From: Actinoplanes oblitus
GTDB lineage: Bacteria; Actinomycetota; Actinomycetes; Mycobacteriales; Micromonosporaceae
NCBI RefSeq assembly: GCF_030252345.1
Contig: NZ_CP126980.1
Span: forward strand, 7,827,501-7,891,500
Length of the DNA stretch: 64,000 nt
Direction of reading: 5' to 3'
Position numbers and translations under genes: made by a program. Position 1 is the stretch's first letter; each line of letters begins with the position of its first letter. The notes beneath the pieces were generated by a model. It did no database searches. It had not been told where the DNA came from and saw only the letters and a list, made by a program, of their open reading frames with translations. Of this stretch, positions 34,372 to 43,549 are shown one piece after another.

Positions 34372-35115
34372 ATGAATCCTTACATCTGGCAGGAGTCGTG
34401 GGATCGTCAGCAGGCCGGTTTCATGCCGGACCGGGAGCATCGGTTCGACGCGATGCTGACCGCTGTCGGCGCGGTCACCGGTGGCGCGCCGCCGCGGCTG
34501 CTGGACCTGGCCGGCGGCACCGGGTCGATCAGCCTGCGGACGCTGGCCCGCTTCCCGGGCGCGCGGGTCACCGTGCTGGACCAGGATCCGGTGCTGCTGG
34601 CCATCGCCGAGGGATCACTTGCCGGCCGGGCCACCATCGTCGACGCCGACCTGGGCGACCCGGGCTGGCGGGCGAAGCTGCCGCACGAGGAGTTCGACGC
34701 GGTGCTGACCGCTACCGCGTTGCACTGGCTGCCGGCCGAGCGGACCGCCGCGCTGTACGCCGAGATCCGGGAGGTGCTGCGCCCGGACGGCATCTTCGTG
34801 AACGCCGACCACATGCCGGAGGAGGGGTTGCCGGACTTCTCCCGGCGGCTGCGTGACCAGGCCCGGGCCGAGCGGAACGCCCGGTACGCGTCCGGGGCCG
34901 CGACGTCGTGGGAGGAGTGGTGGAAACGCGCAGCGGCCGACGAGAGCCTGGCGGCCAAGGCGGTGGAGCGGGCCCGGATCTATCCGACCGGGCACGCGGC
35001 CGAGTGGAACCCACCGGCGACCTGGCATGTGGACGCGCTGCGGGCGGCGGGATACCGGGAGGTCGGCATGCTGTGGCGCGGCGGCACCGACGCTGCGGTG
35101 CTAGGGGTGCGCTGA
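34372..35115 (+). CDS. class I SAM-dependent methyltransferase
   Basis: A 247-residue methyltransferase. Motif I is LLDLAGGTGSISLRTLARF, the acidic loop VTVLDQDPVLLAIA and motif IV DAVLTATALHWLP, followed by the post motif VLRPDGIFVNADHM. The C-terminal part includes a WEEWWKRAAADE helix often seen in Methyltransf_25 proteins of actinobacteria. The substrate is unknown. It stands alone with its own leaderless promoter. Confidence 0.88.
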   Translation: MNPYIWQESWDRQQAGFMPDREHRFDAMLTAVGAVTGGAPPRLLDLAGGTGSISLRTLARFPGARVTVLDQDPVLLAIAEGSLAGRATIVDADLGDPGWRAKLPHEEFDAVLTATALHWLPAERTAALYAEIREVLRPDGIFVNADHMPEEGLPDFSRRLRDQARAERNARYASGAATSWEEWWKRAAADESLAAKAVERARIYPTGHAAEWNPPATWHVDALRAAGYREVGMLWRGGTDAAVLGVR

Positions 35116-35177
35116 CCGGGCGAACTGAACGCACAAAGCCGCCTGAGGCATAGGCGACCAACAGGGCAGAGAAGCGA

Positions 35178-35206
35178 ACGGCCGCGGCGCTACCCGCCGC
35201 GGCCGT
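35178..35206. terminator. bidirectional terminator hairpin
   Basis: ACGGCCGCGGCG and CGCCGCGGCCGT pair perfectly over 12 bp around CTACC, between the convergent methyltransferase and DUF4142 genes. Confidence 0.75.
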
Positions 35207-35236
35207 ATCCAGCTGATGCCGGAAAGCTGGGTGCCG

Positions 35237-35788
35237 TCAGTGCGTACGGCCGCCGGCTTCGAGGTATCCGGCGAGCCCCTCTGACGCCGCGACGCTGCGC
35301 AACTGCTGCACGTGGCCGCTGACGACCGGCGCGGCTTTCGCCGCCAGTTCCTTCACCGAGGTCTCGGTTCCCTGATCCGCTTCGGCCGTGATCAGCGCAA
35401 GCGCCTCCCGGTGGCCGGCCAGCTGCGAGGTGAGGTAAAACTCGTCGAACGCACCGGCTTCGGCCACCTCATACCGATGCACCATCGCCCGTTGCTCCTC
35501 CGTCGGCGAGGACGGTAGCGCGACTCGTAGCTTGCGCGCCACCGAGCCGACTTCCCCATCCATCCAGATGTGGTCCCGCATGAAGGACGCGGCCAGGCTC
35601 TTGAGGTCCGGGTCCGTCGCCTTCCTCCAGGCGATCCGCCCGGCGGCGATCTCCGCGAGGTTGGTCTGGTGGGCCGCGCGCAGGAACGCGACGTCCCGTT
35701 CCGACGGGTCGGCGGCCCGCGCGGCGGTAGCCGGAAGACACAGGAGCCCAGCGATGCCGAGCGTCGCGGGAATACGACCGAAAAACAT
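35237..35788 (-). CDS. exported DUF4142 protein
   Basis: A 183-residue secreted protein. It has a signal peptide (MFFGRIPATLGIAGLLCLPA, cleavage near ATAARA-ADPS) and a four-helix, ferritin-like DUF4142 domain: DVAFLRAAHQTNLAEI, ASFMRDHIWMD and YLTSQLAGHREALALI. The start at 35788 is preferred to the ATG six bases upstream because GAGGAG lies six bases before it and would touch the upstream one. DUF4142 proteins are common in bacterial envelopes, often induced by stress; no activity is established. Confidence 0.88.
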   Translation of the reverse strand: MFFGRIPATLGIAGLLCLPATAARAADPSERDVAFLRAAHQTNLAEIAAGRIAWRKATDPDLKSLAASFMRDHIWMDGEVGSVARKLRVALPSSPTEEQRAMVHRYEVAEAGAFDEFYLTSQLAGHREALALITAEADQGTETSVKELAAKAAPVVSGHVQQLRSVAASEGLAGYLEAGGRTH

Positions 35789-35923
35789 GCTCATCTCCTC
35801 AAATAGGGCATCTTTACCCTAGTCACGGAGATGTGCGCTCGATTCGCTTTCGGCGACTTCGGCGGAACGATGACGCGGGTCGCGCTGGAGCCGGCCATCA
35901 GCGCCGGAAACCAGCCGCCGGGC

Positions 35924-36145
35924 TCATTGAGTCCAGCGCAGAAAGCGATCGAAGAGTTCCGATGCCGGCGTGTGCGGCATGTCCCGTGCGGCCTCCTCGA
36001 GGTAGTCCCACATCAACACGGCAAGATCCATCTGGCCGTGCCCCCGGGACAGGATCAGCTGGGCCGGCTCGCACGGCCATCGGCGGCCACAGACCCGACA
36101 ATCCCACAGCGGCCGGGTGGGCAGGTGCTCCGCTTCCGCGGTCAT
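35924..36145 (-). CDS. small CxxC protein
   Basis: A 73-residue protein with the pattern WDCRVCGRRWPCEPAQLIL, that is CxxC plus a third Cys. Many short actinobacterial proteins carry this block (sometimes labelled flavin reductase by mistake). The C-terminal helix MDLAVLMWDYLEEAARDM and FDRFLRWTQ completes the family pattern. The start is uncertain; the frame is open to 36298, but the extra residues look non-coding. Its role is unknown; zinc or another metal may be bound. Confidence 0.65.
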   Translation of the reverse strand: MTAEAEHLPTRPLWDCRVCGRRWPCEPAQLILSRGHGQMDLAVLMWDYLEEAARDMPHTPASELFDRFLRWTQ

Positions 36146-36470
36146 CGCCGGCAACCCGCCGGCCGGGCGCAGGACCGCACCACATCGTGCCGCACGTGGC
36201 CTCCCTCCGGATCCGGGCACGGCGGGACGACCCCGGATCCGCCCGCCAACGCACCCGTGCACCACACGATGCGCGCACCGATATACCGGGTCAACCACAG
36301 GCGAGCAGCGATCCCTTTCCGGGTGATAGCAGCGACGGGAAGCCGACAGCAGGGACTTCCGGATCGCCGTCGGGCACAGCCGTTAAGCCGATTCTCTCCC
36401 GATATGTCCCTATCTCTGAAAACATGGATGTTCGCTGCGAACCGATCATCAGAAACCGGAGGATGGTGAC
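36146..36470. other. 325-bp divergent intergenic region
   Basis: It lies between the small CxxC protein and an anchored protein. The minus-strand frame of the CxxC protein stays open to 36298, but codon use is poor. The last 100 bases are less GC-rich and should hold the promoter of the anchored protein; I could not fix boxes. No other gene is seen. Confidence 0.5.
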
Positions 36471-37223
36471 ATGAGCGACGCCGAGCAGGGCGAAACCACG
36501 CCCGAGGGCAGTCTGTACGCCTCGGCGGCGGCCACCACCGCGGAGCGCCGCAACCGGCGTCGCAAGCAGGCCCTGGTCGGCGCGACCGGCCTCGCGGCGG
36601 TGCTCGCCGGAGCCGGCTTCCTGGCCACCCAGTTGATGCAGGCGAGTCAGCCGAGCCTCCCGGAACCGGCCGCGCTCGCCCCCGCGACCACGCAGACACC
36701 ATCGGATGCACCGGTGACCTCCGATGTGCCCACCCAGCCACCGGCGTCTCGCGCCACCAAGCCGGCTCAGGCCGCGAAACGCAGCCCGACGCCCACCCCG
36801 TCGGTCGACCGGGCGAAGATCGAGCAGGAGATCGCCGCGGCGCGGGCCTCCGCCGCGGCCGACGGTGTGCCGCTGAAACGGCCGTTGACCGCGCCGAACG
36901 GAGTTCAGGAGGCGACAAGCGTGCGGACCGAGAGCACCCGCGAGGGATCGGTACGGATCACGACAGCCCACTACGACCTGACCGGTCACCAGCCGCTACT
37001 GATCGCGGCGGACCGGGGCAAGCCGGTCGGCGGCGGAGTGCGCTGCACGAACAAGGTCCGATTCAGCGCGAATGCCCCGGCCGTGGAGCGCCCCAGCCTG
37101 CTGCTGTGCTGGCGCACCTCCAGCGAGCGCAGCGTGGTCACGATGGCCACCAATCCGAGCGGCGAACCGGATCCGCAGGACAGCGTGAAAATCATCGACC
37201 GGGAGTGGGCGACGCTGGACTGA
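36471..37223 (+). CDS. membrane-anchored protein, paralogue of 42738-43406
   Basis: A 250-residue protein with a basic N-terminus (AERRNRRRKQA), one membrane segment (about residues 33-52), a Pro/Thr/Ala-rich linker (about 58-110) and a C-terminal domain of about 110 residues. That domain aligns by eye with the lipoprotein-like product of 42738-43406: KRPLTAP, YDLTGHQPLL, VRCTNKVRFS, SLLLCWRTSSERSVVTM and DREWATLD all have counterparts, including the two cysteines. The domain is outside the membrane. Ribosome binding site GGAGG. Function unknown; it neighbours an exported subtilase. Confidence 0.75.
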   Translation: MSDAEQGETTPEGSLYASAAATTAERRNRRRKQALVGATGLAAVLAGAGFLATQLMQASQPSLPEPAALAPATTQTPSDAPVTSDVPTQPPASRATKPAQAAKRSPTPTPSVDRAKIEQEIAAARASAAADGVPLKRPLTAPNGVQEATSVRTESTREGSVRITTAHYDLTGHQPLLIAADRGKPVGGGVRCTNKVRFSANAPAVERPSLLLCWRTSSERSVVTMATNPSGEPDPQDSVKIIDREWATLD

Positions 37224-37235
37224 CCCGCCGGCACG

Positions 37236-37272
37236 GCGAAGCCGCGACAGGAGGTTCCTGCCGCGGCTTCGC
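37236..37272. terminator. bidirectional terminator hairpin
   Basis: GCGAAGCCGCG and CGCGGCTTCGC pair over 11 bp, extended by CAGG/CCTG, between the convergent anchored-protein and subtilase genes. Confidence 0.8.
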
Positions 37273-37282
37273 TACTAGCGGG

Positions 37283-39253
37283 TCAGCCGACCACGACGGC
37301 GCTGGTCGCGCCGGCCACCGAGGTGGTGGCCGGGACCACCGCGCGGTACTGCTGACCGACGGTCAGGTTGCTGACGTTCACCTTGGTCGCGGTGCTGGCG
37401 GTGGCGAACTGCGCCACCTTCTTCCAGGTGCCGGCGAGGTACTGCTGCACCTCGACGGTCAGCCCGGACGGCGAGGCGACGCTGATCGTCATGACCCGGC
37501 TCGCGCTTTTCACCGCGGCCGCCGTGCTGCGCACGGTGTACGCCGCGGTGCCGGTCGCGGCCTCGTTGGTGGTGGTCGCGGCGATCCGCAGCTGCACCTG
37601 GTAGCCGCCGGTGGCGACCCGGTTCGCGGTGACCATGCCGGTGGCCGAGGTGACCACGTCGACGCACTGGAACGTCTTACCGGTCTCGGCGACGCAGAGC
37701 TGGGCGCTCTTCGCCGTCCACGCCTTCCCGCCGGCGGTCACGCTGAACGTGGTGACGGTGGTGCTGCCGTAGGTGAGGTCGGCCGCTGCCGTGTTCGGCA
37801 CGATGACCGGCTTGGCCTTGCCCACCGGGGTGGTGGAAGCACTCGGCGACGGGGCGGCCGAGCTCGGCGCGACCGTCGGCGCCTTGGAGGTCGGAGCGGT
37901 GGTCGGCGCGCTGGTCGGCGCGCTGGTCGGCGCGGTGCTGCTGGGCGCGGTGCTGGTCGGCGCGGCGGTAGGCGCGGTGCTGGTCGGCGCGGCGGTAGGC
38001 GCGGTGCTGGTCGGCGCGACAGTCACAGGCGCCTTCGTAGCCGTCGTCACGGTCGCCAGGGCAGCCACGGCGTCGACCCGGCCGTACCCGAAGTCGTTGT
38101 CCTTGCCGGCGGTCCCGAGGTCGACGGCGGACGTCTCCATCGCCTTCTCGATCTGGTCCGGGGTCAGGCTCGGCTGCGCGGCCTTGAGCAGCGCGGCCAG
38201 CGCCGCGACGTGCGGCGACGCCATCGAGGTGCCGCTCATCGTGCCGTAGCTGCTGCCCAGCGCCGCCGGGTAGGTGCTCAGGATGGCGCTGCCCGGCGCC
38301 GCCACGTCGACGTAGCTGCCGGCGTTCGAGTAGCTCGCCACCTTGTCCGCCGAGTCGGTGGCGGCGACCGCGATGACGCCGGCCTCGGCCGCCGGGTAGC
38401 TGGTCGGGCTGCCGCTCGTCCGCTCGTTGCCGGCCGCGGCCACCACGGTGACCCCCTTGCCCCGGGCGTACGCGATGGCGTTGGTCACCGCCGTGACCTG
38501 CGAGCTGGCCCCGAGCGACATGTTGATGACCTGGGCGCCGTTGTCGGCGGCCCAGACGATGCCCTCCGCGGCGTCGGACATGTAGCCGCTGCCGTCCGCG
38601 CCGAGCACCCGCACCGGCAGGATCTTGGCGTCCGGCGCCACCGAGGAGACCCCGATGGTGTTGCCGGTGACCGCGCCGATGGTCCCGGCCACATGCGTGC
38701 CGTGCCCGTTCGGGTCGATGTTGCCGCCGGCCTTGTCGGTGGTGGCGTCCCAGCCGGTCAGCACCTTGCCGGTCAGGTCGACGTTCGTCGCGTCGACGCC
38801 GGTGTCGATCACCGCGACGGTCACGCCCGCGCCCGTCGACTTCTGCCAGGCGTCGGTGGCCCGCATGGTGGCGAGATCCCACTGCTTGGGGCGGTACAGG
38901 TCGGAACCGGTCGGCGCCTCCAGCGCGACAGCCTTGACGTCAATCTCCACGCCGATCGCGCCCTCGGCCCGCTGCGCGTCCTTGACCAGCTTGGCGGCGC
39001 TCGCCTTGTCGGTCGCCTGCTTGACCGTGACGACCGGCCGGCCGTTCTTGTCGAGGGTGGTGCTGACGACGCGGGCCGGCTTCTCCGCCGAGACCGTCGC
39101 CGGCACCAGCTGCTCGGCGCTCGCGGTCAGCCCGTAGGTGACCGGCGTCCAGTCCGGGCTACCGGCCGGCAGGGCGAACGCGGCCACCGCACCGAGCGCA
39201 CCAGCGGCAACGGCTCCGGCGGCGTAGCGGCGCAGCTGAACCTTCTTCGACAA
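37283..39253 (-). CDS. exported subtilisin-like protease with C-terminal beta domain
   Basis: A 656-residue S8 peptidase. It has a signal peptide (about 1-30), a propeptide (to about 120), and a catalytic domain with Asp150 (VAVIDTGVD), His184 (NGHGTHVAG) and Ser343 (SGTSMASPH). A Thr/Ala/Pro-rich linker (about 420-500, APTSTAPTAAPTS repeats) leads to a beta-rich C-terminal domain with two cysteines. TTG start with GGGGAGGA upstream. The same architecture occurs in the gene at 51854-53752, so the two are paralogues. A perfect 8-bp inverted repeat abuts its ribosome binding site. Probably a secreted general protease. Confidence 0.93.
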   Translation of the reverse strand: MSKKVQLRRYAAGAVAAGALGAVAAFALPAGSPDWTPVTYGLTASAEQLVPATVSAEKPARVVSTTLDKNGRPVVTVKQATDKASAAKLVKDAQRAEGAIGVEIDVKAVALEAPTGSDLYRPKQWDLATMRATDAWQKSTGAGVTVAVIDTGVDATNVDLTGKVLTGWDATTDKAGGNIDPNGHGTHVAGTIGAVTGNTIGVSSVAPDAKILPVRVLGADGSGYMSDAAEGIVWAADNGAQVINMSLGASSQVTAVTNAIAYARGKGVTVVAAAGNERTSGSPTSYPAAEAGVIAVAATDSADKVASYSNAGSYVDVAAPGSAILSTYPAALGSSYGTMSGTSMASPHVAALAALLKAAQPSLTPDQIEKAMETSAVDLGTAGKDNDFGYGRVDAVAALATVTTATKAPVTVAPTSTAPTAAPTSTAPTAAPTSTAPSSTAPTSAPTSAPTTAPTSKAPTVAPSSAAPSPSASTTPVGKAKPVIVPNTAAADLTYGSTTVTTFSVTAGGKAWTAKSAQLCVAETGKTFQCVDVVTSATGMVTANRVATGGYQVQLRIAATTTNEAATGTAAYTVRSTAAAVKSASRVMTISVASPSGLTVEVQQYLAGTWKKVAQFATASTATKVNVSNLTVGQQYRAVVPATTSVAGATSAVVVG

Positions 39254-39260
39254 CGTTCCT

Positions 39261-39279
39261 CCCCAAGAATCTCTTGGGG
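39261..39279 (-). promoter_or_regulatory. perfect inverted repeat overlapping the subtilase ribosome binding site
   Basis: CCCCAAGA and TCTTGGGG (8-bp arms, 3-base loop) lie in the leader. On the mRNA the 3' arm ends in GGGG, which is the start of the GGGGAGGA ribosome binding site. Folding could mask it or protect the 5' end. Confidence 0.6.
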
Positions 39280-39371
39280 ACGAGAATCCGGTCGGGAAGG
39301 TGCGCGCGGAGGTCCGGCGGGGTTGCCGGTCGGGAGCAGGCTTTACGGTACGGCTGGAGCACCCTCGCCGG

Positions 39372-40601
39372 TCAGAAGGGCGCGACGATGAACCCGGAAC
39401 CGCTGCTGATCACCGTGGGGTCGGCGGTGCCGGAGCCGATGGTGCCGTCCGAGACGAGCGTGACGATGTAGGCCCCGTCAATGATCGGCGATCCGGTGAC
39501 GCTGCTGTTCGTCGGGTCCAGCCGGTTCAGCGTCAGGTCCAGGGTGCAGACCAGCTCGGTGTCGGTCACCACGGTCACCGTGGTGCACTCCGCGACGCCC
39601 CGGTTGGTGGACGAGTTGAAAGCCCCGTCGACCAGGAAGACGTGCGAGTTGCTGCTGGTCGGGGTGCCCGCGGTGAGGTCGAAGGTGCGGGTCAGGAAAC
39701 CCGCGCCGATCACGTCGAGGCTGACCGAGGTGCCGGCGGCGGCGGTGTTCGGCGAGACGGTGATGCCGTTGCTGTAGGTGAACGGGATCGGAGCGTCGGG
39801 TGTCGCCGGGTCGCCGTCCTGCGGCAGGCCGTTGTTGTCCGGGTCGAGGCTGCTCACCGTGCCGCCGGCGGCCGTCACCGTGAGCGCCAGGTTGCTGCCC
39901 GCGGTGCGCGGCCCGGTCGTCGCGGTGAAGCTGGCGCCGGTCGTCGCCACCTTGACGTTGGTGAGCGGCGCCCCGGCGATCGAACCGCTGATCGGCGCGA
40001 CGCTGTTGAAGCCGGTACCGACCACGGTGATCGACTGACCGCCGGCCGCCGGGCTGGTCGCCGGCGTGATCGAGGTGATGGTGGGCTTGAGCACCAGCGT
40101 GTAGACCGAGCTGGCGATCAGCGTGGTGCCGGCGTTGTCGTAGACGCAGACGTTCCACTTCGCCGTGGTCTGGCCGCCGACGAGCACCAGGCCCGTCGCG
40201 TTGATGCTGCTGTTCGGGTAGGACGCGGTGGGCACCTGGAACGCGATCTTGGTGGTGGAGATCCGCGTGACGGTGGCCGGGTCGACGGTCTGCGCACCGG
40301 CCGTCGGCGTGCTGCTCGTGGTACCGGTGATCTGGGTGATCGTCCGCACCCCCGCCGAGCAGGCGTTGTACTGGAACTGCACGGTCGGCTTGCTGCCCGC
40401 CGCGAAGGGCGTGGGGTTCGTGGTGCTCGGCGGCACCGTCCCGACGATCGTCTTGCCGACGCCGCTGGCCCCGTACGGACTGCTCAGCGTCATGGTCAGT
40501 GCCACCGCGCCGGCCGGCGCGGCCGCCCCGGAGAGGACTAGGACGGTGGCGGCGGCGCCGACCACGCCGATCCGGCCGAAAGCCTGCGGAAAAACAATCA
40601 T
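39372..40601 (-). CDS. exported IPT/TIG-domain protein
   Basis: A 409-residue secreted protein. The signal peptide is hydrophobic (about 12-32, cleavage near APAGA-VAL). An Ig-like IPT/TIG domain begins PTITSITPATSPAAGGQSIT with VVGTGF, and a second beta unit starts ITVSPNTAAAGTSVSLDV with GAGFL. It is rich in Thr, Ser and Val. It has no membrane or sortase anchor. The overall layout matches the divergent gene at 40978, so the two are paralogues. Probably an envelope or matrix adhesin; no ligand is known. Ribosome binding site CAGGAG. Confidence 0.82.
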   Translation of the reverse strand: MIVFPQAFGRIGVVGAAATVLVLSGAAAPAGAVALTMTLSSPYGASGVGKTIVGTVPPSTTNPTPFAAGSKPTVQFQYNACSAGVRTITQITGTTSSTPTAGAQTVDPATVTRISTTKIAFQVPTASYPNSSINATGLVLVGGQTTAKWNVCVYDNAGTTLIASSVYTLVLKPTITSITPATSPAAGGQSITVVGTGFNSVAPISGSIAGAPLTNVKVATTGASFTATTGPRTAGSNLALTVTAAGGTVSSLDPDNNGLPQDGDPATPDAPIPFTYSNGITVSPNTAAAGTSVSLDVIGAGFLTRTFDLTAGTPTSSNSHVFLVDGAFNSSTNRGVAECTTVTVVTDTELVCTLDLTLNRLDPTNSSVTGSPIIDGAYIVTLVSDGTIGSGTADPTVISSGSGFIVAPF

Positions 40602-40977
40602 CAGACACTCCTGCGGCGGCGGTCACGGGCGCTCAAGGGCGAGCGTAACCAGCCCGATAAACCTCAGAAGCCGAAATAGCCAGGCGTCCGGAAATGCCGC
40701 CACAAGCCAATTCCGCCGATTATCCCGCACCGCCGAAAAGACCGCAGGAATATTCACAACGACACCTACAAGAGGCTCGTGAGCTGCGGATACATCATGA
40801 CGAGCCGTCTGTGCGCCTGATCGAGTGCTCACTTCGGCAATCAATTTCATCACTCTAGGCATCTACCCAATCACACCAAGTTACGCTTCCGGCGAGAAAA
40901 GCCCGACGGCGCTGCGAGCGGCCGCGGGCGCACCCCATCCCAGAGACGGTTTTCCAGAAACCGTAGGAGGACCTCGC
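40602..40977. promoter_or_regulatory. divergent promoter region of the two IPT/TIG genes
   Basis: A 376-bp gap, less GC-rich than the genes. It should hold both promoters. Just upstream of the right-hand gene's ribosome binding site, ACGGTTT-TCCAG-AAACCGT (40946-40964) forms a 7-bp stem that ends where AGGAGG begins. No gene is seen. Confidence 0.55.
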
Positions 40978-42666
40978 ATGCGTAAGTCCCAAACACGCAC
41001 CGGAGCCCGGCGCGCCCTGCGCGCCGGGATCACGACGGCGGCGACGGCCGCAGTCGTGGTCGGTGCAACCGCGCTGCCGGCCCAGGCAGCGGCAGTGGCC
41101 CTGACGATGAACGTCACATCCGGGGCAAATGACGCCGGCACCATCACCGGCAGTTCGGCCACCCCGTGGCTGATCGGCTACAACACGCCCGCCGCCTACT
41201 TCTCCCAGGCAACGTGCCCGCTCACCTGGACCTCGTTGAAGTTCAGCACGAACACGCTACCGAGTTCGGCCGGCACGGGGATCGTGGCGCCGGGCGCCAC
41301 GAAGAAGGTCAGCAACTCCAAGGTCGCGGTCACTCTCCCGACACCGCAGGCCGGCACGACGGGCGTTCAGATCGACCTGACCGACTACTCGGCCACCGGT
41401 GGCACGAGGTACAACCTCTGCGTCTACGGTGCGGCCGTCGCGGACAGCCCCCTGCTCGGCACGGGCGCCTACACGGCCATGGCTCCGGCTCGCGTCACCG
41501 CCATCACCCCTGCCGCGGGACCGGCAGCGGGCGGCACCACCGTCACGGTGACCGGCTCCAACCTGCCGACGACGGCCGGCTCGATCACCGCGACGATCGG
41601 TGGCATCCCGCTGACGGTGCGGCCGGGAACCGACACCTATTTCACGGCCACCACTCCGTCGGCCGCCCCGCAGTCCAATGCCACGCTCGTGGTGAGCACC
41701 TCGGCGGGAACGCAGCGCCTCGCCAACGCCTTCAGCTTCGTCAACGCGACGAACATCGTGCCGAACACGGCGCCGTCGTCCCAGAACACGGTGGATGTCG
41801 ACGTGACCGGGTCCGGGTTCCTCGGCTTCGACTTCACCGCACCCACCCTGCTCAAGTCGCACGTCTATCTGGTGAGCGGCAAGTACAACCCTGGATCGGG
41901 TAGCACACCGGGCACCGGCGCCAAGACCAACGGCCCGACCTCCGAGTGCTCCAACGTGCTGGTGATCGACGACAAGGAGATCATCTGCACGCTGCAGCTG
42001 TCGGCGGCTTACGCCGCCAGCGCGTCGGCGACCGGCTACACGACGACCACCGACGCTGACGCCAACTACCAGACGGCGTCCGCGTACTCGCCGCTCGGCG
42101 CCGCCACCATCAGCGGTACCAACACCATCACTCTCACCAGCGGAACCTTCTCCGCGTCGATGGTCGGCCTGAGTGTCACCGCGACAAACGGAACCACCGG
42201 TGTACTGGGCTCTAACAAGTTCATCACCGCGGTGAACGGCGCGGCCGCGACAATCAACTCGACCTCGGGCGTCACTAACGGCGACGTCACCGCGGTGACC
42301 GTGGGCGGCGCCGCACGGACGACGGGTAACCTCACCACTGTCCTCGGAAGTACCGCGGTCACTGCGGGTACGGTGCAGTTCTACTCCGCCGATGTTGGCC
42401 GCCGGATCTTCGATGGCGGCACGAACTTCGAACCTGGAACGGTCATCACCGCCGTCGGTGCGGATGGCCAGAGCGCCACGCTGTCGAAGGCGGCGATCGG
42501 CGCCAGCTCGTCAGCCACTCCTTCGATCCAGCGCGGTGTGGCGGTCCCCGACGGCTCCTACAACCTCACCGTGGTGAGCAACGGAGCGAAGGGCATCGCC
42601 GACGCCACCACCTACACCCAGTCGGTGGTATCAAGCGCCGCAACTTTTACTGTGTCTGACTTCTGA
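40978..42666 (+). CDS. exported IPT/TIG-domain protein
   Basis: A 562-residue secreted protein with a basic N-terminus, hydrophobic signal and cleavage near LPAQA-AAVA. The IPT/TIG domain starts RVTAITPAAGPAAGGTTVTV. Blocks shared with the divergent paralogue include the VALTM onset, the NLCVYG segment and the SHVYLVSGKYN/SHVFLVDGAFN segment. It has an extra region of about 150 residues (after AAYAASASATGY) with two units ending in FITAVNGAAATIN and VITAVGADGQSATLS, the pattern of short beta repeats seen in phage-tail-like proteins. The ATG has AGGAGG upstream. Probably a surface or extracellular structural protein. Confidence 0.82.
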   Translation: MRKSQTRTGARRALRAGITTAATAAVVVGATALPAQAAAVALTMNVTSGANDAGTITGSSATPWLIGYNTPAAYFSQATCPLTWTSLKFSTNTLPSSAGTGIVAPGATKKVSNSKVAVTLPTPQAGTTGVQIDLTDYSATGGTRYNLCVYGAAVADSPLLGTGAYTAMAPARVTAITPAAGPAAGGTTVTVTGSNLPTTAGSITATIGGIPLTVRPGTDTYFTATTPSAAPQSNATLVVSTSAGTQRLANAFSFVNATNIVPNTAPSSQNTVDVDVTGSGFLGFDFTAPTLLKSHVYLVSGKYNPGSGSTPGTGAKTNGPTSECSNVLVIDDKEIICTLQLSAAYAASASATGYTTTTDADANYQTASAYSPLGAATISGTNTITLTSGTFSASMVGLSVTATNGTTGVLGSNKFITAVNGAAATINSTSGVTNGDVTAVTVGGAARTTGNLTTVLGSTAVTAGTVQFYSADVGRRIFDGGTNFEPGTVITAVGADGQSATLSKAAIGASSSATPSIQRGVAVPDGSYNLTVVSNGAKGIADATTYTQSVVSSAATFTVSDF

Positions 42667-42689
42667 TCCCACATCCGACTCCTAGCGAG

Positions 42690-42730
42690 CCGGCGGCCAG
42701 GTGCGAAGCACCTGGCCGCCGGTCTTTTCC
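42690..42730. terminator. bidirectional rho-independent terminator
   Basis: CCGGCGGCCAGGTGC (42690-42704) and GCACCTGGCCGCCGG (42708-42722) pair perfectly over 15 bp around GAA, then TCTTTTCC follows on the plus strand. It separates convergent genes. Confidence 0.92.
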
Positions 42731-42737
42731 GGCCGGA

Positions 42738-43406
42738 TCACCCCATCTCCGCCCAGCGACGCTCGATCGCCGCCACGCTCTTGCTTCGGGACGGCTGCCC
42801 GTTCAAAGCGACCGTCACGGTGTAGACACTCTTGTTCGCACTGACCCGCCAGCACAGCAGCAGATTGCGCCGGACATGCGCCTTGTCGTTGTTCTGCAAC
42901 TTGATGCGCTGCGAGCATTCGATGCCGTTCCCGGCGGATTCGCCGGCCCCCGAAATCCAGGCGAGTTCTCGCTGCCCGGTGAGGTCGCTGCGTGCCGACA
43001 CGACCCGCATGGTGGCCTTGTCCTTCCTGATGTCCCCGCTGTTGGTGACCTGAAGGTCTTTCACCGGTACCGGCGGCGGGGCCTGCAGTGGCCTTTTGAT
43101 CTCGACCTTGCCGAGGATCGCCGATTTCCGGGCCTCGGCCACCCGCTTCTTCTGGGACGGGGAAAGCGACGGCGGCGTTTTCGACGGCATCGGCATGGAC
43201 AGCACCGACCCCCGCTGATCCGATGGCGACGGAGCCACCTGTGCCGAGCCGGATGCTCCCCCGCTTTGGCCCGGGCGCGAATCGGCGGCCTCGTGCGCGT
43301 CGCTGCCACAAGCGCCGGCGCCCAGCAGCAACACCATTCCGGTCGCCGCCGCCAACGTCCGCCCCATGGCGCGCGCCCGATGATTTCTCGACAAGCCGAC
43401 AGTCAT
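42738..43406 (-). CDS. exported/anchored protein, paralogue of 36471-37223
   Basis: A 222-residue protein. The N-terminus has a basic part, a hydrophobic stretch (TLAAATGMVLLLGAGAC) and a cysteine that could be lipidated, though the lipobox is weak (Ala, not Leu, at -3). After a Ser/Pro/Gly linker comes a C-terminal domain of about 110 residues that matches the product of 36471-37223: KRPLQAP, SDLTGQRELAW, IECSQRIKL, NLLLCWRVSANKSVYTV and ERRWAEMG. The ATG has GGAGGA upstream. Function unknown. Confidence 0.75.
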   Translation of the reverse strand: MTVGLSRNHRARAMGRTLAAATGMVLLLGAGACGSDAHEAADSRPGQSGGASGSAQVAPSPSDQRGSVLSMPMPSKTPPSLSPSQKKRVAEARKSAILGKVEIKRPLQAPPPVPVKDLQVTNSGDIRKDKATMRVVSARSDLTGQRELAWISGAGESAGNGIECSQRIKLQNNDKAHVRRNLLLCWRVSANKSVYTVTVALNGQPSRSKSVAAIERRWAEMG

Positions 43407-43549
43407 GCTCTCGTTCCTCCAAGTGTGGGTGACTCGGACTGTCCATGCTGGCAGTGGGGCCCACCGCGCACCGCGGAACGGCGACAAACTCAGCCATTCC
43501 ACAGCGGCAGCCATGACGCACCAATGGCATCACCGCCACCACGTCTTTC

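Noticed and set aside
41166..41903. 245-codon plus-strand frame inside the IPT/TIG gene
   Set aside because: Out of frame with the clear signal peptide and TIG motifs; Arg/His/Gly-rich shadow.
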